Shown one piece after another: positions 40,094 through 49,380 of a stretch of 64,000 bases of DNA; positions within the stretch are counted from its first letter, which is position 1; each line of letters begins with the position of its first letter. The notes under the pieces are model-generated. The model did no database searches. It had not been told where the DNA came from and was given only the letters and a program-made list of their open reading frames with translations. The stretch covers positions 25,353 to 89,352 of the forward strand of contig MABD01000019.1 of the NCBI GenBank assembly GCA_002162955.1, given 5' to 3'. Made by a program: the position numbers and the translations under genes. This stretch comes from Gammaproteobacteria bacterium 45_16_T64. GTDB taxonomy: Bacteria > Pseudomonadota > Gammaproteobacteria > Pseudomonadales > Ketobacteraceae.

Positions 40094-41338
40094 ATGCAGC
40101 ACGACACGCCGGACGCCGAAATCCAAGAAACAAACCCTTCGACAGAAACTGACAATGCTGTAGTTGACGCCCCTAAAACTCCCTTTAGCGACCTAGACCT
40201 AGACCCTCGCCTACAACAAGCCATCGCAGATATAGGATTCACCCATTGCAGCCCCATTCAAGCAGAATCGCTTCCCCATAGCCTCTTAGGCCATGACCTT
40301 ATTGGTAAGGCGCAAACTGGCACGGGGAAAACAGCGGCGTTTCTAATCACTGTTATCAATACTCTGCTAAAACGCACCGAGCAAAACGAACGCTACAACG
40401 GTGAGCCTCGAGCATTGATACTGGCTCCTACGCGCGAGCTTGCAATGCAAATAGAAAAAGATGCACTCGCTCTTATTAAGCATACGCCAATCACGCTAAT
40501 GAGCATCGTCGGTGGCATGGACTATAAAAAGCAACAGCGCCGCCTCGAAGATGAAATTATCGATATTGTCGTAGGTACGCCAGGTCGACTGATTGACTTT
40601 CTAAATAACAAAAAACTGTTTTTGTCTGAAATTGAGTTTCTCGTCATTGACGAAGCCGACAGAATGCTCGACATGGGATTCATTCCTGATGTTAAGCGCC
40701 TCATTCGCCAAGCGCCTCGAACTGAATACCGACAAACGTTACTGTTCAGCGCAACCTTCAATCCAGATATTATCAACTTATCAGAGAGCTGGACTTTCCA
40801 CCCGACACACGTGGAAATCGCCGCTGAAAAGCTCGCAAATGCCAATGTCGAAAAGAATATTTATATAACAACAACAGAAGAAAAGTTCACTCTGCTCTAC
40901 AACATCATCACCCAAAAAGAGCTTGAACGGGTTATCGTGTTTTGTAACAGAAGGGATGAGACTCGATCGCTCATGGAGCGCCTTAAGCGAAAACGTATTC
41001 GCTCTGCGGTTTTGTCAGGAGAAATCCCTCAACATAAACGCATGAAAACATTGGAAGATTTTCGTAGTGGCAACCTACGTGTATTAGTCGCAACAGACGT
41101 CGCAGGCAGAGGGATACACATCGACGGTATAAGCCACGTAGTCAATTACACACTACCAGAAGATCCAGAAGATTATGTACACCGCATAGGCCGAACCGGC
41201 AGAGCTGGGAACACAGGTATATCAATTAGTTTTGCTTGTGAAGAAGATGCTTTTCAGATCCCTGCCATTGAAGAACTACTAGAAGAAAAACTCACCTGCT
41301 TGCAACCGGAAGAATGGATGCTGAAAGAAGTTAATTAA
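40094..41338 (+). CDS. rhlB: DEAD-box RNA helicase RhlB
   Basis: The 414-residue protein has all helicase motifs: Q-motif (FSDLDLDPRLQQAI, SPIQ), AQTGTGKT, PTRELA, DEADRMLDMGF, SAT and the C-terminal ARGIHIDG and HRIGRTGRAG. In E. coli RhlB is the RNase E degradosome helicase. The N-terminal ~30 residues before the Q-motif are acidic and longer than in E. coli. It starts 23 bases after the MocA-like gene and ends at a strong terminator, so it may be on the same transcript or have its own promoter. Confidence 0.88.
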   Translation: MQHDTPDAEIQETNPSTETDNAVVDAPKTPFSDLDLDPRLQQAIADIGFTHCSPIQAESLPHSLLGHDLIGKAQTGTGKTAAFLITVINTLLKRTEQNERYNGEPRALILAPTRELAMQIEKDALALIKHTPITLMSIVGGMDYKKQQRRLEDEIIDIVVGTPGRLIDFLNNKKLFLSEIEFLVIDEADRMLDMGFIPDVKRLIRQAPRTEYRQTLLFSATFNPDIINLSESWTFHPTHVEIAAEKLANANVEKNIYITTTEEKFTLLYNIITQKELERVIVFCNRRDETRSLMERLKRKRIRSAVLSGEIPQHKRMKTLEDFRSGNLRVLVATDVAGRGIHIDGISHVVNYTLPEDPEDYVHRIGRTGRAGNTGISISFACEEDAFQIPAIEELLEEKLTCLQPEEWMLKEVN

Positions 41339-41377
41339 AAAAAAGGGCTCATCGCAATAACGATGAGCCCTTTTTTT
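41337..41377. terminator. bidirectional terminator between rhlB and the MarR gene
   Basis: The ten-base stem GGGCTCATCG/CGATGAGCCC has a CAATAA loop and A/T runs on both sides. Confidence 0.92.
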
Positions 41378-41390
41378 AATTGGGTAGAAA

Positions 41391-41837
41391 TTACATTTCC
41401 ACCGGGATGTATGGCTCACCCCAATTCTGGCTTAACGCTTCACGCAGAGCCTGAACATTATCCACACCAATACGCGAAATCAATTGCGCTTCAATTTCAG
41501 ATAATCCCAGTACGGTGTTTTGACCAATCTCATGACCTTTATCGGTATATGTAACGATTTTCGCACGTCGATCGGTTGGATCGGGCTCCAAACTCACATA
41601 CCCCAAATCTACCAATTCATTAATAGTCTGATGGATCGCCTGACGCGTAACGCTCATGCGTGCTGCAATTTCAGAAGGGCGTGTAACGCCTTCCCCAATA
41701 CTAATGAACACTTGAGATTGCGCCTTAGTAATCTGAGCCCACCCCCGTTCTTTCAAGGTATTTTGTAGACCTTCTTCGGCCCAGTAAAATGCACGCATAA
41801 ATAACTGCGCTAAATTAGTATTAATTGGAACTGTCAT
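41391..41837 (-). CDS. MarR-family transcriptional regulator
   Basis: The 148-residue protein has the winged helix of the family: RPSEIAARMSVTRQAIHQTINELVDLGYVSLEPDPTDRRAKIVTYTDKG, including the DxRxxxVxxTxxG wing. It probably binds DNA as a dimer and responds to a small ligand. The convergent rhlB terminator lies 14 bases beyond the stop. The acyltransferase gene lies 65 bases upstream on the same strand, ending at 41903, and may be the regulated partner, but no operator is obvious. Confidence 0.88.
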   Translation of the reverse strand: MTVPINTNLAQLFMRAFYWAEEGLQNTLKERGWAQITKAQSQVFISIGEGVTRPSEIAARMSVTRQAIHQTINELVDLGYVSLEPDPTDRRAKIVTYTDKGHEIGQNTVLGLSEIEAQLISRIGVDNVQALREALSQNWGEPYIPVEM

Positions 41838-41902
41838 AATTACTACACTGCTACACTATTTAATGGAATACAGGGTTTTCACACCCACTCATCTTCTCTC
41901 TA

Positions 41903-42802
41903 TTAATTCCCTTCGCTTTTTATTTGAGTGATCAAATCATCCTTTTCCTGCCAAATCCCCCCGAGCCAGCCTTGCAACTGTTCGCGGAATTCAGGATCAC
42001 CCTCATAATCACCTAAGGCCATATTTTCTGGGATCGGCCTTTCTACAATCCGGACAGATATATCGCTTACCCGCCCAAACATTAAATCCCAAAATTCAAA
42101 ATTCTTATCGTGGTACACAATAGTGACATCCACCATTGACTGTAACTGCCCGCCCATTGCCGACAAAACAAAAGCAACGCCACCTGACTTAGGGTTTAGC
42201 AAGTTTGCATAGTTGGACTTATGCTTAACCCTTTTAGTTTCATCAAAACGCGTGCCTTCAACAAAATTCATTACCGACACCGGTAGCTCTCTAAATTTCC
42301 TACAGGCCTGCTTCGTCGTTTCCAGATCCTTTCCCTTCATTTCAGGGTGTTTTTCCAAATATTCGCGACTAAAGCGCTTCATAAAAGGAAAATCCAAAGC
42401 CCACCAAGCAACCCCCAAAAAAGGTACCCAGATAAGTTCTTGTTTCAAAAAGAATTTTAGAAAGGGAATTTCTTTCCAAAATATCTTCTGCAATATCAGA
42501 ATATCTACCCAAGATTGGTGATTGCAGGTCACCAAGTACCATCCACTGTTCCCTAGTGATTCCGGTAGCTTTATATCTATGTTAAGCCGCTGCATTAGCC
42601 CAAGTATAAGACCATTAATCCCAACCCAGCTCTCGGCAATTAACACCAAACATTTCGCCAACAGACGTTGAACAAACTTGATTGGTACCAGCACTTTAAA
42701 CAGCGATAACGAAAACAACGGCACACATAGCAGGACTGTATTCAGTAATATCAGCCCAAATGTTAACACCGCTTTTATTGGCCCAGGGAGAAACGACAAC
42801 AT
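41903..42802 (-). CDS. PlsC-family acyltransferase
   Basis: The 299-residue protein has an N-terminal membrane-associated region (long hydrophobic runs in residues 1-60), the HX4D motif as NHQSWVD and the substrate-binding FVEGTRFD. This fits lysophosphatidic acid acyltransferases of the YihG type rather than the short PlsC. It probably acylates a lysophospholipid at the inner membrane. The chain ends in an acidic Asp/Glu-containing tail. A 443-base gap precedes it. Confidence 0.85.
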   Translation of the reverse strand: MLSFLPGPIKAVLTFGLILLNTVLLCVPLFSLSLFKVLVPIKFVQRLLAKCLVLIAESWVGINGLILGLMQRLNIDIKLPESLGNSGWYLVTCNHQSWVDILILQKIFWKEIPFLKFFLKQELIWVPFLGVAWWALDFPFMKRFSREYLEKHPEMKGKDLETTKQACRKFRELPVSVMNFVEGTRFDETKRVKHKSNYANLLNPKSGGVAFVLSAMGGQLQSMVDVTIVYHDKNFEFWDLMFGRVSDISVRIVERPIPENMALGDYEGDPEFREQLQGWLGGIWQEKDDLITQIKSEGN

Positions 42803-43245
42803 AACTACACAATTTCAGTAACACGATAAAATAACGGACACCTAAACACTTTAGCTACCCCCTTATAGGCGCCCATTATGCCACACCTGAGCAATATATA
42901 AACACCCTTGACAGTAGACAAATAACCTCTCTAAACGAAAAGTTACAAAACTCATACCTCAATTACAGGCATTCAGGACAAAATGAACTAAAACGAAAAA
43001 AACACAGACTAAAGATTAAAAAGTGTCGCTTAATTGTGACTAAAATAGACAAATTCCTTTATCATAGAACCAAAGGCAACAAAGTGTTTATCTATTTCCG
43101 TCTTCCTTTGTTACAAGATCACTACAAAACTACTTTAGTTTTCGGACATGACACGAGTAACAATAGGTTTCGTTTCTAGACGTGAATTTAGAAGCCAGAA
43201 AATAACACAACAAAAGAATAACAAGCACATATCAACAGGTATCCT
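42803..43245. other. intergenic region, AT-rich
   Basis: This 443-base divergent gap separates the acyltransferase from the cysteine-pair protein. It is AT-rich with many short runs of A and T. I see no convincing promoter, open frame or RNA gene. It must hold start regions for both genes. Confidence 0.5.
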
Positions 43246-44649
43246 ATGAGGCTTGAGAAATACTTTACATACATTATTTTTGCCATATTAACGTGTAGCT
43301 TTTCGGCCCAGCGCGCCATGGCGGATGAAACCACCCTTGATCTTGCTATCAGCGAGTACATCAAAGGCTTTCGCGCGTGTAACGAAGCGAATAATTTGCG
43401 AACGTCCGACTTAGCCCAGGCAAAAGCTAACTTCCACTATTATTCACAGCAACTCAGTAAAGCCATCTCTATCGATGATGCGGTGCTTCATACCACATCA
43501 AGAGAAATGGCGACAAACATAAAATACTGTAAACGCGTTGAATCCAATCTGCAGCGGGCAGAAGCCACTCCCATTCTTGAGCAAGGCATTGAGTACTGCA
43601 AGTCAGCCAAATCTGCACTGAGTAGCGGTAACTTAACGCTAGCCAATGAAGAGCTTAATCAATACCGTCAACTCAAAGAGGAGTCATTAGACATTGCCTC
43701 AGACCTCATGGAAGTCTTTGCACTCGCAAGCAAGATTCGAACCTGCACTCGGGTAGAAGAAAAACTTGCGAAAGCTGAAAGTGCAGCGTCTCAAGCCGAA
43801 GACGAAATGAAAAAAGCGATCGCTGCTTATCAAACGTTTAACACCCAATGTGATATCGCTAAGCAATACGTCAGTTCGCCAACCTTTGACATAAATCAAC
43901 TGCTAAAAGCCAACAAACTACTTAATAATGCCCGCAAGAGTAAAAAGGGCGCGCGCAAAAATGAAAAGGCATTTGAACTCGCCGACGAATCCCCCAACAG
44001 TGAAAGTGCCGCTACTCTAACCTCACTGATAAAATCATCCCGGAATTGCGAAAACGTTGTTTCCACGGCAATTCGCCGTGCAACCAAGGTAAAACGCAGT
44101 TACGAGAAAGACTTGTCAAAAGCGAGCAAATCTTTAGCTGCAGCCTTGAAAGAATGCAAGAGCGCCCAGCACGAGCTAAGAAAGCCACTCACCATTGCGG
44201 CGTTGGATGGGTTAAGAGGCATTTACCACGCAACCTCAGATGTGCGAGACACTATTTCTAGCAATGAATCTCTGCTAAAAATCAGTCAACTTCATAAGGG
44301 CTGGCCTCAAAGCAAGAGCCTAAAGCAAAACCTTAAGAATACATCCTCTTGCCTATCTATATTTACCGCTACTCTAAAAGCCACAAAGCCCATTCCTAAT
44401 CAAACGGTATCCATTGAACCTGAAGCGATAATTGCCAAGCCAGAAAAAGAAGTAGTAATTGAAGAGGTACAGAAAGCTACCGACGAACTAGTGGTATCTG
44501 AAACACAATCGCAACCTACAAACACCCAACAAGACTCAACACCTCCCCCCTCCCCTGTGGTAGAGGAAGAAGACATTGATGAATTCGATGAGTTTGACCA
44601 AGATCAAGAAGCTGCACCAAAGAAGTCTTGGGTCGACATCATCAACTAA
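43246..44649 (+). CDS. periplasmic helical protein with four cysteine-pair modules
   Basis: The 467-residue protein has a signal peptide cleaved near AMADE (residues 1-26). Mature residues 27-375 are largely helical and contain eight cysteines in four pairs: C45/C95, C118/C167, C202/C268 and C304/C369. The two first modules end in CKRVESNLQRAE and CTRVEEKLAKAE, so the repeat is visible in sequence as well as spacing. Each pair could be a disulfide joining a long helical hairpin. The tail is Thr/Pro/Glu-rich and then acidic (VEEEDIDEFDEFDQD) before KKSWVDIIN. I do not recognise the family. Its stop overlaps the convergent SDR-hydrolase gene by eight bases. Confidence 0.6.
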   Translation: MRLEKYFTYIIFAILTCSFSAQRAMADETTLDLAISEYIKGFRACNEANNLRTSDLAQAKANFHYYSQQLSKAISIDDAVLHTTSREMATNIKYCKRVESNLQRAEATPILEQGIEYCKSAKSALSSGNLTLANEELNQYRQLKEESLDIASDLMEVFALASKIRTCTRVEEKLAKAESAASQAEDEMKKAIAAYQTFNTQCDIAKQYVSSPTFDINQLLKANKLLNNARKSKKGARKNEKAFELADESPNSESAATLTSLIKSSRNCENVVSTAIRRATKVKRSYEKDLSKASKSLAAALKECKSAQHELRKPLTIAALDGLRGIYHATSDVRDTISSNESLLKISQLHKGWPQSKSLKQNLKNTSSCLSIFTATLKATKPIPNQTVSIEPEAIIAKPEKEVVIEEVQKATDELVVSETQSQPTNTQQDSTPPPSPVVEEEDIDEFDEFDQDQEAAPKKSWVDIIN

Positions 44650-46477
44650 CGCCTGCCACCTCCCCCTTAATATACTCCATGATAATTTGCGCCACATCAG
44701 CACTATGAGTTAGCTGGGGGTAATGGCCCGTCCCCCTCACAACACTTAATTGATCTGTAGTATGTGGCTCCACCAACGGATCAGCCTCTCCTACTATAAT
44801 CTTGACTGGCACCTTTCCGCCTTGCTCTGCATCCAATGCTGACAACATCAAGGCCAACTCATTTCGCAATCTATCGGCAGACCCCTTCGCCAGTGCTGTG
44901 GCAAACTGAAGCCCTTTGCCTGGCCGCCCAAAACTAGTCATTGTACTATTTAGCGCTAGATCGCCTGTAGACTCAAAACCAACAGCACTGGAGATAAAAC
45001 GACTAGTACCTAGCAGCCGTGTAATTGCAGATAACAACATAGGCTGACGCAACCACCACGACGCTTTTGATTGCAAAAAGAAGGGGGCTACCAGCACCAA
45101 ACCTCCTACCTTCTCGGGGTTAGCCTGCGCATATCGCAGGGCGTACTCACAACCTAAAGAGTGCGCCACGATAATTGGTTTTTTATCATTCCTGCCCAAG
45201 AGAGCATCCATCCACTGCTCTGGATTAGACATCCCCCGACCATTTCTCCCATGCCCTGGTAAATCAACCCTAACACTAGGCACCGACAGCTCTTTTTCTA
45301 CCTCCAGCCAACTCTCCGAATCCAATGGCAAGCCGTGTAGCATGACTACCTCAGCCTCATCCAAGTCTCCTACTACATAGGTTTGTATGCCCGCTGCTCT
45401 CACAAAACCACCATCTGGCAATGCTAAAGCGGCGCCAAATTGTTTTGAGACCAAAAAATTGATCCATAATCGAAGCGTCCGTTTATGGTCTGGCATCGTT
45501 AATTGCATCTTTCGCGACAGCGCATCAGCACTCGCGGTATCATAATCCAGCGATACTAAAAAACTTAATGTTTCAGGCTCAACTCCAGTTACCATTTTTG
45601 GAAGTGTAGCGACCAACGCTTTTGGCAACTTTATTGTGGGTGCAGTCACGCCCAGATGCAGGGCCATGTCAGCAATCAAACGATGCAATTTAGGCGTCTC
45701 CTGGTCCAGCAACCAATATGAACAATTCTCCGCTTCAGAATATTCCGTCACCCTAGCGATAAATTGCGCAACATAATCCACTGCCACCATGGGTAGAAAG
45801 AGATCGTCACCACCCACCAATGCAGGTAACTTTCCGAAATAAAGATCCCGAACTAAGTCACTTGGCCCCAAATACTGTGTCGTTTCACCCGTGACAGAGT
45901 CTCCGATAACTGCAGAAGGGTTGATCACAGTTACAGGCACACCAAGCAGACTTGCCTCGCGCTGCAAGAGAATATTCTCCTCAACCTTCGACGCTTCGTA
46001 ACCTCCATGCAATTTATAGTGCTTATCGATCAATTCCTGCTGCTGTGAGGCCGGAACACTTGTAATTTCATTGGCATGCACCGCCCCAAGGTAACCTGTG
46101 ACAAACACAAAGCGGCGCAGCAAAGGCATTGCGCTACTCCACTTTAGTACCCGCAGACTACCTACCACGTTGGTCTGTCGTGCATCAGAATGCGCCAGAC
46201 CAAATTCATAACGTGCGGCCAAATGGTAAACATCTTTTATCTGTGAAATATCAAGTTCAGAGACACCCAGATCATCTACGAATAGATCTAATTCTTGCAC
46301 CTGAATACGCTCAGGATCCCCACCTTGATCCTGGACCCACTGACGATACCCACTCTCACGCGCCTCCGCATTCCTTATCAATACCAATACATTGCGCTCC
46401 AACCGGGTCAATTCAGGCACCAGCCAGCGGCCAATAAGACCTGTCGCTCCCGTAACTACCGTATCCGCTTTAAACAT
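44642..46477 (-). CDS. fusion of SDR/epimerase-like and alpha/beta-hydrolase domains
   Basis: The 611-residue protein joins two enzymes. Residues ~1-340 form a short-chain-reductase fold with GATGLIGRWL at the N terminus, DVYHLAARYEF and a YEASK catalytic pair; the pattern resembles thioester-reductase-like or NAD-dependent epimerases. Residues ~360-611 form an alpha/beta hydrolase: MLHGLPLDSESW, RVDLPGHGRNGRG, nucleophile in AHSLG, acid in GEADPLV and His in GTGHYPQL. Both active sites look intact. A TetR-type operator lies 12 bases upstream of the ATG, matching the one before the neighbouring tetR gene, so expression is probably repressed and inducible by a ligand. The substrate is unknown; it might be an acyl ester or thioester. 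Confidence 0.85.
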   Translation of the reverse strand: MFKADTVVTGATGLIGRWLVPELTRLERNVLVLIRNAEARESGYRQWVQDQGGDPERIQVQELDLFVDDLGVSELDISQIKDVYHLAARYEFGLAHSDARQTNVVGSLRVLKWSSAMPLLRRFVFVTGYLGAVHANEITSVPASQQQELIDKHYKLHGGYEASKVEENILLQREASLLGVPVTVINPSAVIGDSVTGETTQYLGPSDLVRDLYFGKLPALVGGDDLFLPMVAVDYVAQFIARVTEYSEAENCSYWLLDQETPKLHRLIADMALHLGVTAPTIKLPKALVATLPKMVTGVEPETLSFLVSLDYDTASADALSRKMQLTMPDHKRTLRLWINFLVSKQFGAALALPDGGFVRAAGIQTYVVGDLDEAEVVMLHGLPLDSESWLEVEKELSVPSVRVDLPGHGRNGRGMSNPEQWMDALLGRNDKKPIIVAHSLGCEYALRYAQANPEKVGGLVLVAPFFLQSKASWWLRQPMLLSAITRLLGTSRFISSAVGFESTGDLALNSTMTSFGRPGKGLQFATALAKGSADRLRNELALMLSALDAEQGGKVPVKIIVGEADPLVEPHTTDQLSVVRGTGHYPQLTHSADVAQIIMEYIKGEVAGVS

Positions 46478-46488
46478 TACCTCACTCC

Positions 46489-46508
46489 TATATAGACCAG
46501 TCTATATA
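46489..46508. promoter_or_regulatory. TetR operator upstream of the SDR-hydrolase fusion
   Basis: The 20-base palindrome TATATAGACC/AGTCTATATA is symmetrical except for one centre pair and matches the site before the tetR gene (TAGACCGGTCTG). It lies just upstream of the ribosome-binding region, where repressor binding would block expression. Confidence 0.75.
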
Positions 46509-46558
46509 TTAAAGTTTGAAAAAAATGGCCTAACTGATAATTAGGCCCGCTACGTCAA

Positions 46559-47152
46559 TTATGTACCGCTAATAGTGTCCACCACCAATGCTGTACAATA
46601 CTTCTCTACAATATCCAGATGACTCAGGTCAGAATTAATCCTCGAAACCATCAAACCACCTTGAATCATACTAAATGCGGCATCCGCCACCTCACCTGCC
46701 TTAGCCTCATCAATATGTACAGACAAATAGTCTGCCAATATTTGGCTCCATTGTAGATAGGTGCTCTTACACGCATCCAACACTGGGGAGTCTGTACCTG
46801 ACAATTCAAGCCCCACCGTCCCAACCGGACATCCACATCGGAAATCCTCCTGGACAAGGCGCATTTTAAAAAAGCCCACCAGCACCCCCATGATCTTATG
46901 AGGGTTTTGCTCAACAGCAAGACCAGCCTTTAACAGGTCACCTATCTGCTTACCGGCAAACTGAATGGCGTGAATAGCCACGTCATCCTTACCGCCAGGA
47001 AAGTGAAAATATGCAGAACCTTTCGGTGCCGACGCTCGAGACAGAATCTCATTCATCCCAGTCCCATAATACCCACGCCGCTCAAATAGCTCCGCGGCTG
47101 CCTGAATAATGCGAGATTTGGTTTCTTCGCCTTTCTTGGTTGTTGTTGCCAT
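46559..47152 (-). CDS. TetR-family transcriptional repressor
   Basis: The 197-residue protein has a TetR HTH: RIIQAAAELFERRGYYGTGMNEILSRASAPKGSAYFHFPGGKDDV, with the SAYFHF recognition-helix end of the LmrA/YxaF-type group. The C-terminal ligand domain has a Cys pair in FRCGCPVG, typical of that subgroup. An operator-like palindrome overlaps the region 10-27 bases before its own start, so it is probably autoregulated. The fusion gene downstream on the same strand has the same site. Ligand unknown. Confidence 0.92.
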   Translation of the reverse strand: MATTTKKGEETKSRIIQAAAELFERRGYYGTGMNEILSRASAPKGSAYFHFPGGKDDVAIHAIQFAGKQIGDLLKAGLAVEQNPHKIMGVLVGFFKMRLVQEDFRCGCPVGTVGLELSGTDSPVLDACKSTYLQWSQILADYLSVHIDEAKAGEVADAAFSMIQGGLMVSRINSDLSHLDIVEKYCTALVVDTISGT

Positions 47153-47161
47153 AACTACCTT

Positions 47162-47179
47162 TATAGACCGGTCTGTATA
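47162..47179. promoter_or_regulatory. TetR operator upstream of tetR
   Basis: TATAGACC/GGTCTGTA is a near-perfect palindrome (one mismatch) ten bases before the tetR ATG. Its core TAGACC-GGTCT equals the one at 46489-46508. Confidence 0.75.
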
Positions 47180-47197
47180 TTATGTCAATCTTGGGGC

Positions 47198-47226
47198 AAA
47201 AAAAAGCCCGCGATGATATCGCGGGC
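47198..47226 (-). terminator. terminator after the acyl-CoA dehydrogenase gene
   Basis: The eight-base stem GCCCGCGA/TCGCGGGC is followed, read leftward, by a long T run (the A run at 47198-47205). It separates the dehydrogenase from tetR. Confidence 0.88.
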
Positions 47227-47263
47227 CAAAGACTACAGAGGGAACTGTTGATCTAGCAATCGA

Positions 47264-49066
47264 TCAATAGAAACCGAAGTTATCTTCTTCCATATCCATT
47301 AGAGTATCCAATCCACCACTCATGGTTTCAACACAAGTACGTGTTCTAGGCAGGATACGCTTGAAATAGAAGTTAGCGGTCTGAAGCTTAGCCTTGTAGA
47401 ACGCTTCTTCAGAAGTGCCTTCAGCCAATTTGTCAGAAGCAACTTTAGCCATTTGAGCCCATAGATAAGCAAACGTCACATAACCTGAGTACATCGCATA
47501 ATCAACCGACGCAGCACCAATTTCGTCTTGGTTCTGCATAGCTCGCATACCAATTTGAGTGGTTATATCGCCCCACTCTTTGTTTAGCTTGGTTAAAGGT
47601 GCTACAAATTGTGCGATAGCTTCATTATCAACATTATCTTTACAGAATTTGTGGATAATTTTTGTGAAGTTCTTAAGCAACTGACCCTGGGTAAGCATGA
47701 CCTTACGACCCAATAGATCCAATGCCTGGATGCCAGTAGTACCTTCATAAAGAGTTGCTATACGGGTATCACGAACAATCTGCTCCATCCCCCACTCACG
47801 AATAAATCCGTGACCGCCAAATACCTGAACACCATGGTTAGCAGACTCTAGACCCATCTCGGTACAGAATGCTTTGGCGATAGGCGTAAGGAATGCCATT
47901 AAGTCGTCAGCTTCTTTCGCTTCTTCTTCATTTTTGCTCATGAATGCGATATCCGCTTGAGCAGCCAAGAAGTAAGTCAACGCTCGACCACCTTCAGCAA
48001 ATGATTTTTGCGTAAGCAACATGCGTCGAACATCAGGATGCACGATAATTGGATCAGCATCTTTTTCAGGGCACTTAGGGCCACTCAAAGAACGCATCGC
48101 GAGACGGTCCTTGGCGTAGGTCAATGCACCCTGAAAAGAACCTTCCGCAGCAGCAACACCTTGAAGTGCAGTACCGATACGTGCAGTGTTCATAAAGGTA
48201 AACATGCAGTTAAGACCGCGGTTAGGTGCGCCAATCAAGAAACCCTTAGCGTTATCAAAGTTCATCACACAGGTCGCTGATGCTTTGATGCCCATCTTGT
48301 GCTCGATAGAGCCACAAGTTACGCCGTTCGCGTCGCCCACAGAGCCGTCGCCCTTAACATTAAACTTAGGGACGATAAATAGAGAAATACCCTTAGTGCC
48401 TTTAGGCGCATCCGGGAGGCGTGCTAGTACGATATGCACGATATTTTCTGCCATGTCATGATCACCAGCAGAAATAAAGATCTTGGTACCTGAGATACTG
48501 TAAGAACCATCAGCATTTGGCTCAGCTTTAGAGCGCAACAAACCAAGATCCGTTCCGCAATGTGCCTCAGTCAAACACATAGTACCTGTCCAGGCACCTT
48601 CAATCATCTTGGTAAGATAAACTTCTTTCTGCTCTGGAGTACCATGAGCTTCAACAGTGTTGATCGCTCCGTGGCTTAGACCTGGGTACATCCCCCATGA
48701 CCAGTTCGCAGTACCCATCATCTCGCTCATGACGATGCCCATAGAATACGGTAGGCCTTGACCACCCACTTCTTCAGGAGATGAAAGAGAAGGCCAACCG
48801 CCTTCAACATATTTCTGATACGCTTCTTTAAAGCCTGCTGGCGTGGTTACAACACCGTCGTCAAACCCACACCCTTCTTCGTCACCACTACGATTTATCG
48901 GTGCTAATTCGTTCTCACAAAATTTAGCGCCTTCTTCAAGAATGGCATCGATCAATTCACGGTTAACATCTTCGTCACCACGAAGTGCTTTATATCTGTC
49001 TTCAGAACTTAATACTTCATGCAATAGAAACTGAATATCACGAATGGGAGCTTTATACTCTGGCAT
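47264..49066 (-). CDS. acyl-CoA dehydrogenase (long FadE-like type)
   Basis: The 600-residue flavoprotein oxidises acyl-CoA to trans-2-enoyl-CoA in beta-oxidation. It shows EVGGQGLPY, MCLTEAHCGTDL with the FAD site, GTKIFISAGDHD and the C-terminal catalytic region RDTRIATLYEGTTGIQALDLLGRK, with Glu in YEGT. Length exceeds the ~380 of short ACADs because of the C-terminal extension common to this FadE-type group. The ATG at 49066 is used, with GAGAGGG upstream; the frame opens at 49135. A PsrA-like palindrome lies in the upstream gap. It is followed by a terminator. Confidence 0.92.
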   Translation of the reverse strand: MPEYKAPIRDIQFLLHEVLSSEDRYKALRGDEDVNRELIDAILEEGAKFCENELAPINRSGDEEGCGFDDGVVTTPAGFKEAYQKYVEGGWPSLSSPEEVGGQGLPYSMGIVMSEMMGTANWSWGMYPGLSHGAINTVEAHGTPEQKEVYLTKMIEGAWTGTMCLTEAHCGTDLGLLRSKAEPNADGSYSISGTKIFISAGDHDMAENIVHIVLARLPDAPKGTKGISLFIVPKFNVKGDGSVGDANGVTCGSIEHKMGIKASATCVMNFDNAKGFLIGAPNRGLNCMFTFMNTARIGTALQGVAAAEGSFQGALTYAKDRLAMRSLSGPKCPEKDADPIIVHPDVRRMLLTQKSFAEGGRALTYFLAAQADIAFMSKNEEEAKEADDLMAFLTPIAKAFCTEMGLESANHGVQVFGGHGFIREWGMEQIVRDTRIATLYEGTTGIQALDLLGRKVMLTQGQLLKNFTKIIHKFCKDNVDNEAIAQFVAPLTKLNKEWGDITTQIGMRAMQNQDEIGAASVDYAMYSGYVTFAYLWAQMAKVASDKLAEGTSEEAFYKAKLQTANFYFKRILPRTRTCVETMSGGLDTLMDMEEDNFGFY

Positions 49067-49230
49067 AACTTGTACCCTCTCAGCCCAAAAATATGGGAGG
49101 TTTAATACGTTTTTACAAGTACCATTAACCGGCACCTGCCTTAAGAGATCTCACTGGTATGAGCAGAAACATACGCTCACTGTCAACAAAAAAAGACCCC
49201 TACCTTAGGTGCATCAAATACTACATGATG

Positions 49231-49250
49231 TTTCAAACGACTGTTAGAAT
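49231..49250. promoter_or_regulatory. weaker PsrA-like half palindrome
   Basis: TTTCAAAC-N4-GTTAGAAT keeps the left arm and five of eight bases of the right arm of the motif. It could be a second, weaker operator closer to the gene. Confidence 0.35.
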
Positions 49251-49358
49251 TTTGTGTGACCACCAAGTTCTGGTAATTACATTGCCACAAACCCCTTCAC
49301 ATAGATCAAAAACACCTACCATAAGAATGGGATATGCGAGAACCGTAGCACCAACCCA

Positions 49359-49380
49359 GTTTCAAACAAACGTTTGAAAC
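49359..49380. promoter_or_regulatory. PsrA-like operator
   Basis: Perfect arms GTTTCAAAC and GTTTGAAAC flank a four-base centre. This fits the PsrA motif, CAAAC-N4-GTTTG, known to control fatty-acid degradation genes in gammaproteobacteria. It lies about 290 bases upstream of the dehydrogenase start. Confidence 0.7.

Noticed and set aside
42803..43245. TTGACA at 42908 as a promoter
   Set aside because: No -10 box at 16-18 bases; the AT-rich region gives many chance matches.
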